Assembly (NCBI GenBank): GCA_003661825.1
Contig: QMWW01000023.1
Location: 1-10,529 of the forward strand
Direction: 5' to 3'
Length of the DNA stretch: 10,529 nt
Source of the DNA: Thermoprotei archaeon
Lineage (GTDB): Archaea; Thermoproteota; Thermoprotei_A; Sulfolobales; Desulfurococcaceae
Shown here: positions 6,067-10,529 of the stretch, one piece after another
Layout of the letters: the number at the start of each line of letters is the position of its first letter
Position numbering within the stretch: position 1 is the stretch's first letter
Notes under the pieces: generated by a model
Told to the model about the DNA's origin: nothing
Databases searched by the model: none
Seen by the model: only the letters and a program-made list of their open reading frames with translations
Program-made: the position numbers and the translations under genes

Positions 6067-6744
6067 ATGCAGACTAAACCCATAGTGATAAAACTTACAG
6101 GCAAGGTATTCGAGGAGCTAAAGCTTTTAGCACGCTACATAGGGGATCTGGAAAAATTAGCAAAAAACGGTAAATACGTAGTAGTTACCGGAGGTGGTGG
6201 CATCGCTAGGAAGTATATAAGCATGGCTAAAGAGCTGGGTGTAAAATCTAATTATTGGCTAGACCACATAGGCATACAAGCATCTAGACTTAACGCTCTA
6301 CTTCTAATATCAGCTCTCTATCCATACGCTTATCCTAAAGTAGTTGAAACCCTCGAAGAAGCGGTTAACGCTATTACTAACTACAACTTGGTAGTTATGG
6401 GTGGACTAATACCGGGGCAATCAACTGTAGCCGTAGCTGTAGAAGTCGCCGAGGCTGTTGGCGCAGACACACTAGTAGACATAGCCGCTATAGACTATGT
6501 TTACGACAAGGACCCTAAAGTGTACAGAGATGCGCAAAGACTCTACACTATAAACGCGTCTGAACTAGCTATGTTACTCGAACAAAAGAAACTACCCGGA
6601 GAATACGCATTAATAGATACACGGGCATTAGAGCTAGCTATAAGAAGCAGGATAAAGATCTACGTAACGTACTACAAGGTGCCTGAAAACCTGATCAAAG
6701 CACTAAGGGGGGAAAACCCGGGTACTATCATATATCCGCGGTAG
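6067..6744 (+). CDS. pyrH: UMP kinase, archaeal type
   Basis: This 225-aa member of the amino acid kinase fold phosphorylates UMP to UDP, in pyrimidine nucleotide supply. Visible marks are IKLTGKVF (8-15; the usual motif is K-SG, here K-TG), the glycine-rich VVTGGGGIARKYI (39-51), LDHIGIQASRLNALLL (65-80), VVMGGLIPGQSTVAVA (109-124), VDIAAIDYVYDKDPK (137-151) and ALELAIRSRIKIYV (187-200). Its length is that of archaeal enzymes, shorter than most bacterial ones. It is the only plus-strand gene in the window with firm support and is divergent from glmS, which needs the UTP branch for UDP-GlcNAc. Its last 17 bases overlap the 3' end of the TrmJ-like gene on the other strand, so the two transcripts converge. 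Confidence 0.94.
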   Translation: MQTKPIVIKLTGKVFEELKLLARYIGDLEKLAKNGKYVVVTGGGGIARKYISMAKELGVKSNYWLDHIGIQASRLNALLLISALYPYAYPKVVETLEEAVNAITNYNLVVMGGLIPGQSTVAVAVEVAEAVGADTLVDIAAIDYVYDKDPKVYRDAQRLYTINASELAMLLEQKKLPGEYALIDTRALELAIRSRIKIYVTYYKVPENLIKALRGENPGTIIYPR

Positions 6745-7444
6745 AAGGACGCCTTAGTTTATTTAAAATCCTTCTAGTCCAGTACTTGATGAGCCTATAT
6801 TCGTATTTGCTCATCCTAGACTTAAATAAGACTCTCTTCCAAGCAACCATTATCCTATTTACTTTATCTTTTACACCTACTGCTTTCTCACTAAGCTCTC
6901 TGATCAATAGTAGTAATTCCTCTAGATCCTCACGAGTAGCGCGAGGTGGTATGTTTTCTACTTTAATTTCTCGTACTTTCCATATTTCCCAGAGGAACAG
7001 TGCTACGGCTTGGCTAACATTAAGTACTGGGTACTCAGGATTAGCTGGGATGGTTACAAGTATGTCGGCATACGAGATCTCACTCCGCGTAAGTCCTGTA
7101 CTCTCCCTGCCAAAGAGTAACGCAATGCTTTCTACCCCCTTCCTTACTATGTCAGTAAATTCCACGAGAGATAGGGATTGTCTAAGAATATCACCAAAGC
7201 TGTAGCCTTTAGCCGATGTAGCTACTACTAGCTCCACGTTATGCAATGCTTCTTCTAACGAATTAACTATAGTTGCTGAGGCTAGATAATCTCTTGCTTT
7301 AGCCGCATATCTCATAGCTTCTTGTAGATCAGTTTTAGGATTGACTAGGTAAAGCTCATCTGCACCAAAATTTTTACAGGTCCTGGCTATAACGCCTAGA
7401 TTAACGGCTCCTTCTATGCCTACCAGGACTATTCTAACCTTCAC
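6728..7444 (-). CDS. trmJ: TrmJ-like SPOUT (TrmH family) tRNA 2'-O-methyltransferase
   Basis: The protein has 238 aa and starts with GTG at 7444, whose GTGA overlaps the stop of the preceding gene. It has the three SPOUT/TrmH motifs that form the trefoil-knot SAM site: NLGVIAR with Asn15 and Arg21, LLFGRESTGLT (109-119), and IPANPEYPVLNVSQAVAL (132-149). A C-terminal helical extension (about 165-238) rich in Lys and Arg matches the TrmJ subfamily, where it helps dimerise and hold tRNA. Archaeal TrmJ modifies position 32 of the tRNA anticodon loop. That exact target is inferred, because related TrmH enzymes use other sites. It is the last gene of the minus-strand translation cluster, and its final five codons lie antisense to the end of pyrH. 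Confidence 0.87.
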   Translation of the reverse strand: MKVRIVLVGIEGAVNLGVIARTCKNFGADELYLVNPKTDLQEAMRYAAKARDYLASATIVNSLEEALHNVELVVATSAKGYSFGDILRQSLSLVEFTDIVRKGVESIALLFGRESTGLTRSEISYADILVTIPANPEYPVLNVSQAVALFLWEIWKVREIKVENIPPRATREDLEELLLLIRELSEKAVGVKDKVNRIMVAWKRVLFKSRMSKYEYRLIKYWTRRILNKLRRPSTADI

Positions 7445-8067
7445 CTCTTAACAGCCTCTACAACGTAAAGCTCTTCGAAGAAAAACCGCCTAACCCGTTT
7501 CTTCCTTATAATGAAATCCTCTATTAAATGGCTTTCAACAACCTTCGGGTTACTAAGTGAGGAATAAGTAATGAGCAGAATCCCCCCTTTACGGAGCACT
7601 TTTGCCGCGAAATCTATAAACTGTACTACTGCTTCATATCCCTTGCTCCCCCCTATTAAGGCCGGGTCCTGGGGCCCTCTTTTATCACTAGGCAGGTAGG
7701 GGGGATTAGCTACTACTAAATCAACACTTCCTCTCACAAACGCTTCCTCTTCCGCATCGCTTAGTACTACAAGAGCATGGTGATGTAGATTGTTTATAGC
7801 TAAGTTAAACGCTGTATTAGCTATAGCTAAAGGGTTTATATCGAGAAATAACGTGAGACTACAAACTCCTCTACTAAGCAGGTATATACCTAGTATACCC
7901 GTTCCACATCCAAGATCCAGGCAAACTTCGTGCTTAAGCGCAGTTTTCTCTTCCTTAAGTCTATCCAATACATCGATCAAAAACCATGTATCTTCGGCTG
8001 GCTTATAAACATCTCTAAATACAGCTATAGTACCCCAGGGGAACCTTAGTCTGATTTCTTCAAGCAC
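7441..8067 (-). CDS. HemK/Mtq2-like protein-glutamine N5-methyltransferase
   Basis: A class I SAM methyltransferase of 208 aa. It shows YKPAEDTWFLIDVL (21-34), characteristic of the short archaeal/eukaryotic Mtq2 group, then the SAM-binding DLGCGTGILG (51-60), an acidic residue at the end of strand 2 (FLDINP, Asp76) and the catalytic NPPY (121-124). NPPY binds a side-chain amide, and in this group the target is the Gln of the GGQ motif of release factor aRF1; the usual partner is a Trm112-like zinc protein, not visible here. The bacterial PrmC N-terminal helical domain is absent, as expected. The start is GTG at 8067, 22 bases inside the end of ksgA in another frame. The stop overlaps the next gene, so the three are probably translated together. 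Confidence 0.88.
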   Translation of the reverse strand: MLEEIRLRFPWGTIAVFRDVYKPAEDTWFLIDVLDRLKEEKTALKHEVCLDLGCGTGILGIYLLSRGVCSLTLFLDINPLAIANTAFNLAINNLHHHALVVLSDAEEEAFVRGSVDLVVANPPYLPSDKRGPQDPALIGGSKGYEAVVQFIDFAAKVLRKGGILLITYSSLSNPKVVESHLIEDFIIRKKRVRRFFFEELYVVEAVKR

Positions 8068-8867
8068 TCCACGAGCCGTAGCAGAACACCTGGGTCCAAT
8101 TCGTATACACGAAGATCAGGGGCTATACTTACGTCCCTACAGCCATCCAAGTTTACCCCCAGGTCTCTACTTATAACCTTCATAGCTTTCTTCCTCCTTT
8201 TGCTAAACAGTATTCTAGTGATTTCCTCTAGCATCTCCATGTCCTTATCGTATTTTCTGATTCTCTCGAGGACAATCATTTGAGACGAAACTTCTGGAGA
8301 TGGATAGAACGAGCTTGGAGGATAAACAGGGCCCTTACTCGTCTTGAACAATGTTTTTATTAAAACGGTTAACCTACCATAGGTTGGTGTCCCTGGATCC
8401 GCGGTGATACGGTTAACTACGTCTTCCTGTAATACAAGGATAGCTCTCTTGACATTATTCGTTCTCGAGAGTTTCACTAATATGTCAGATGTTATGTGGT
8501 AGGGAGCATTTGATACGACTTGTTCATATATCCATTCATGTTCTAGTGCATCACTCACTATAACCATGCTTGGTGGAACGACGATCTCGGCGGCTATGCT
8601 TGCAAGCCTACCATCTATTTCAAATAGGAGGTTGTTCTTCTTCACGCTAAGCGATAGGTAGTAACTCAAAGTGCCCAGACCGCACCCTATCTCTATGAAT
8701 GGTTTATCTAGCTGAAGCCTTGCAATAAAGTCTCTGATCACGGTTGGATCTACTATGAAATTCTGGCTATATTTCCTACGGGGCCTTATTCCTATCTCTC
8801 TAAGTAAGCTCTTAGTCCATACCATCAAGCTCTTTCTACGTAGTGGAGGAGGCTTTATACGAGGCAT
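8046..8867 (-). CDS. ksgA: 16S rRNA adenine dimethyltransferase KsgA/Dim1
   Basis: The protein (273 aa) dimethylates two adjacent adenines in the 3' terminal helix of 16S rRNA late in small-subunit assembly. It has RRKYSQNFIVD (30-40), the SAM motif EIGCGLGTLS (59-68), LFEID (81-85) with the acidic ribose ligand, the catalytic SNAPY (119-123), the substrate loop PPSSFYPSPEVSS (183-195) and LFSKRRKKAMKVI (220-232) from the C-terminal RNA-binding domain. The catalytic tetrapeptide is NAPY rather than the more usual NLPY or NIPY. The N-terminus carries a basic, Pro-rich extension. A second Met at codon 15 is an alternative start, because no strong ribosome binding site precedes ATG 8867. It lies 47 bp after the DUF655 gene and overlaps the next gene. 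Confidence 0.95.
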   Translation of the reverse strand: MPRIKPPPLRRKSLMVWTKSLLREIGIRPRRKYSQNFIVDPTVIRDFIARLQLDKPFIEIGCGLGTLSYYLSLSVKKNNLLFEIDGRLASIAAEIVVPPSMVIVSDALEHEWIYEQVVSNAPYHITSDILVKLSRTNNVKRAILVLQEDVVNRITADPGTPTYGRLTVLIKTLFKTSKGPVYPPSSFYPSPEVSSQMIVLERIRKYDKDMEMLEEITRILFSKRRKKAMKVISRDLGVNLDGCRDVSIAPDLRVYELDPGVLLRLVECLKKSD

Positions 8868-8914
8868 AGCGAAGCCAGCTCAAGCGAATAACAACTCGAG
8901 AAAGCTTAGCCGGG

Positions 8915-9553
8915 TTAGAAGAGCTCACCATAGAGTCTCTCTAGATAGCCTAGGTAGATACCTTGCTTATCTGGCGGTTTTACAAAGATATAGTATTTCT
9001 CATTTCCTTCTAGCTCTTTTAGTATTCTCTCGCAAAGCGTCTTGACAGGGTCTATTTTTACTCGGTCACGTATATCGTCAAAGCTCTCAAATCTCTTAAC
9101 GTTCCGCTCCTCTACCAGGGATCTCATGGTTTTTTTGCCAATACTTGGTAGTAACTCGAATACGTGCATCCTTATGTTTACTGGTTCACCTATGTTGAAG
9201 AATTCAACGAAGATCTTCTCATTTTCCTCTATGATCTTTTTAACCGCATCGGGCAAATGAGTCTTGGCTACACTAGTAAGGTCATTGTACTTTATTGACA
9301 TGAGTCTTCTTACCTTAGATTGAGGCCCTAGCTCAACTCTTTCAAGTACTTCAAGCCTAATAGCTGGTAAAGGAGTAGCTTCGAGTAAGGTAAAGTACTT
9401 TACACCGATGCCTTGGGCAACTGGATTACTACGATGTTCCACATGGCGATCGCTTGGATTACCCATTTCCATAAAGTCTATAACATACATTGCGGGTTCT
9501 CGTGGATATCTTCGCTCATGTCTTCTATCGCTAAAAGTTCTCGGTGTATACAC
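8915..9553 (-). CDS. DUF655 protein: OB-like and helix-hairpin-helix nucleic-acid-binding domains
   Basis: This 212-aa archaeal protein matches DUF655. The N-terminal half contains YVIDFMEMGNPSD, HRSNPVAQGIG and KYFTLLEA, with a beta-rich, OB/S1-like look (about 20-90). A helix-hairpin-helix module spans about 130-166, with ELLPSIGKKTMRSLVEER and the following SFDDIRDRV. The function is not established; both modules point to RNA or DNA binding. The adjacent ksgA and the cluster with L21e suggest rRNA or ribosome work, which is inference. The start is GTG at 9553, preceded by a GGGTTG at about nine bases. It has its own TATA box, so it probably heads a transcript that includes ksgA and the two methyltransferase genes. 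Confidence 0.9.
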   Translation of the reverse strand: MYTPRTFSDRRHERRYPREPAMYVIDFMEMGNPSDRHVEHRSNPVAQGIGVKYFTLLEATPLPAIRLEVLERVELGPQSKVRRLMSIKYNDLTSVAKTHLPDAVKKIIEENEKIFVEFFNIGEPVNIRMHVFELLPSIGKKTMRSLVEERNVKRFESFDDIRDRVKIDPVKTLCERILKELEGNEKYYIFVKPPDKQGIYLGYLERLYGELF

Positions 9554-9599
9554 TATTATTCAACCCTTGTACTTCTACTTAACAAATAGTGTTGAAGGA

Positions 9600-9608
9600 T
9601 TATATATA
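9600..9608 (-). promoter_or_regulatory. TATA box for the DUF655-ksgA-mtq2-trmJ transcript
   Basis: TATATATAA on the minus strand gives a start near 9579 and a leader of about 25 nt before GTG 9553. It lies in the 177-bp gap after rpoF, which suggests that the six-gene cluster is split into two transcription units here. Confidence 0.55.
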
Positions 9609-9703
9609 GTTGTACGAGCTTAGTATGCAATGCTAGTAAGGCCGGATCCTATCATATAGGCTTGTAGGAATTATCGTAGAATAATAATGTAATAGGGCGT
9701 ACT

Positions 9704-9723
9704 AGGAAAGTCCACTCTTTCCT
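9704..9723 (-). terminator. Hairpin just downstream of rpoF, possible 3' end of the L21e-rpoF transcript
   Basis: AGGAAAG (9704-9710) and CTTTCCT (9717-9723) are exact complements around a six-base loop, starting seven bases after the rpoF stop. No T tract follows at once, and archaeal termination usually relies on T runs, so this may instead protect a processed 3' end or be chance. Confidence 0.3.
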
Positions 9724-9730
9724 GGCTTTC

Positions 9731-10093
9731 TCACTCTTTACAGTACTGTCTAATAGTTTCCACGATCTCCCTGGCGGTTTCAGTTTCGATTACTCTCTCT
9801 TCGAGTTCTAGTAGAGTTCTTAACTCGTCGACTGTAGTGGGACATATATTCATGATCATGATAATGCTTTCCTCTCTTAACTTGTATTTTGATAAAAGCT
9901 CTCTGAGCGCTTCAGCTGAATCAGGATCTATTTTTGTAGTCTTTTTTAGATACTCTAAGGTTTTAACTAAGAGTAGAGGAGCTGCCCCTTCTTTTTCGGC
10001 AATCTTATCAACTATTTTCCTCAGTATCTTGTATGCTTCAGCATTGGATAGCGCTCTTTCTTCGATCACTTCTAGGTCTAGTTCTTTAGCCAT
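9731..10093 (-). CDS. rpoF: DNA-directed RNA polymerase subunit F (Rpo4, Rpb4-like)
   Basis: RpoF (120 aa) forms the polymerase stalk with Rpo7 (not in this window) and helps open the promoter and guide the nascent RNA. The protein is almost all helical and charged, with the family marks ALSNAEAYKILRKI near 14-27, ALRELLSKYKLREESIIMI and the C-terminal NICPTTVDELRTLLELEERV, the HRDC-like end. Length is normal. ATG 10093 is fixed by GAGGTGAT at five bases' spacing. That ribosome binding site overlaps the stop codon of the L21e gene, which is 11 bp upstream, so the pair is almost certainly one operon. L21e-rpoF adjacency is common in archaea. Confidence 0.95.
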   Translation of the reverse strand: MAKELDLEVIEERALSNAEAYKILRKIVDKIAEKEGAAPLLLVKTLEYLKKTTKIDPDSAEALRELLSKYKLREESIIMIMNICPTTVDELRTLLELEERVIETETAREIVETIRQYCKE

Positions 10094-10098
10094 AGAAT

Positions 10099-10106
10099 AT
10101 CACCTC
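10099..10106 (-). promoter_or_regulatory. Ribosome binding site of rpoF, overlapping the L21e stop codon
   Basis: GAGGTGAT lies five bases before the rpoF ATG, with its first two bases inside the TGA of the L21e gene (10107-10105). This is a strong match to the archaeal anti-SD and implies translational coupling. Confidence 0.65.
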
Positions 10107-10410
10107 AAGATCTTGTTACCGCGGGTCTTAAATGCTCTGGCCTGATGAAGAGCTCTTTCTCCTTATCATTGATTCTTACCTTTACTATGTAAGCTTTTCC
10201 TCGTTTACCAATTATTTCCCCTGTCTTGCCGTGATATCTTCTGTGCGGCATACCCTTGTGTATTGAAGGGTTTATTACTATGTGTACTTTATCTCCTAGT
10301 TTATATTCCGTCATCAGTAGGCTTAGCGGCGGAATAGCTCCTTTCTCCCTGACGTGCTTACGAAGTACCTTACGCGTATGTCTTCTAAACCCTTTTGGAG
10401 CTTTAACCAT
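10105..10410 (-). CDS. rpl21e: 50S ribosomal protein L21e
   Basis: The protein is 101 aa, small and very basic, as expected for L21e of the archaeal/eukaryotic large subunit. The start MVKAPKGFRRHTRKVLRKHV is typical, followed by YKLGDKVHIVINPSIHKGMP, then PHRRYHGKTGEIIGKRGKAY and a C-terminal IRPEHLRPA, all from the L21e SH3-like barrel. ATG 10410 is preceded by GGTG at about nine bases. It heads the minus-strand run L21e-rpoF. Confidence 0.97.
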   Translation of the reverse strand: MVKAPKGFRRHTRKVLRKHVREKGAIPPLSLLMTEYKLGDKVHIVINPSIHKGMPHRRYHGKTGEIIGKRGKAYIVKVRINDKEKELFIRPEHLRPAVTRS

Positions 10411-10469
10411 AGTATACTACACCAATAAATTCGCCACTGCTGTTAATACTACCTTAAACACCTAAAACC

Positions 10470-10478
10470 ATAATAAAT
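10470..10478. promoter_or_regulatory. AT-rich TATA candidate, possibly shared by two directions
   Basis: On the minus strand ATTTATTAT would start transcription near 10449, about 39 nt before the L21e ATG. On the plus strand the same bases read ATAATAAAT, 25 bp before an ATG at 10499. A second minus-strand TTTTATAA at 10503-10510 is an alternative for L21e, with a longer leader. None is decisive. Confidence 0.3.
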
Positions 10479-10498
10479 CTAATTTTGTTTAGCACTAT

Positions 10499-10529
10499 AT
10501 GGTTATAAAACGCTGTGAAGGTCTAAGAA
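10499..10529 (+). CDS. Possible start of a divergent leaderless gene, cut by the window edge
   Basis: An ATG at 10499 opens ten codons reading MVIKRCEGLR to the end of the window, with a TATA-like sequence at the leaderless spacing of about 25 bp. Too little is visible to judge coding or family. The opposite strand could equally hold the last codons of an upstream minus-strand gene (FLDLHSVL then TAA). Confidence 0.2.
   Translation, partial: MVIKRCEGLR

Noticed and set aside
8755..9045. Plus-strand frames across the minus-strand translation cluster (also 9042-9260, 9408-9623, 9837-10145, 10256-10465)
   Set aside because: All are antisense to well-conserved proteins or cross gene ends, without ribosome binding sites or recognisable domains.

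Overview
The window looks like a core, chromosomal piece of a moderately AT-rich hyperthermophilic archaeon, most likely a crenarchaeote of the Desulfurococcales type. The evidence is the presence of archaeal RNA polymerase subunit Rpo4/RpoF, ribosomal protein L21e, a DUF655 protein, archaeal-type UMP kinase and an archaeal ThiD-ThiN fusion. Other support comes from TATA boxes about 25 bp upstream of inferred start sites, GGTG-type ribosome binding sites, GTG and TTG starts, and heavy AGA/AGG and ATA codon use. No species can be named from this alone. I see no tRNA, rRNA, CRISPR array or intact mobile element.

Layout. (i) 1-691, minus: class I fumarate hydratase alpha subunit, running off the left edge, with an awkward start. 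(ii) 812-2167, minus: bifunctional HMP(-P) kinase / thiamine-phosphate synthase (ThiDN). (iii) 2168-2880: a 713-bp gap, the only large non-housekeeping stretch. It contains the thiD promoter with three evenly spaced AGTGT elements, a perfect 12-bp-arm inverted repeat, and two small minus-strand ORFs. Each ORF follows a good TATA box and each is broken by one extra base in a T run. (iv) 2881-5931, minus: a GlmU-like sugar-phosphate nucleotidyltransferase/acyltransferase coupled to GlmS, an amino-sugar (UDP-GlcNAc) operon. (v) 6067-6744, plus: UMP kinase PyrH, divergent from glmS. (vi) 6728-10410, minus: a translation/transcription cluster in transcription order L21e, rpoF, DUF655, ksgA/dim1, Mtq2/HemK-like methyltransferase, TrmJ-like tRNA methyltransferase. 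The last three are tightly packed or overlapping. (vii) 10411-10529: upstream region of the L21e operon and possibly the start of a divergent plus-strand gene.

How the genes fit together. GlmS makes glucosamine-6-phosphate and the GlmU-like protein probably acts later in UDP-GlcNAc synthesis; PyrH supplies UDP and hence UTP for that reaction. The L21e-to-TrmJ cluster groups a ribosomal protein, a polymerase stalk subunit, an rRNA dimethylase, a probable release-factor methyltransferase and a tRNA 2'-O-methyltransferase, so DUF655 is probably an RNA-binding protein in ribosome biogenesis or translation. Most of the window is ordinary housekeeping; the best leads are in 2168-2880.
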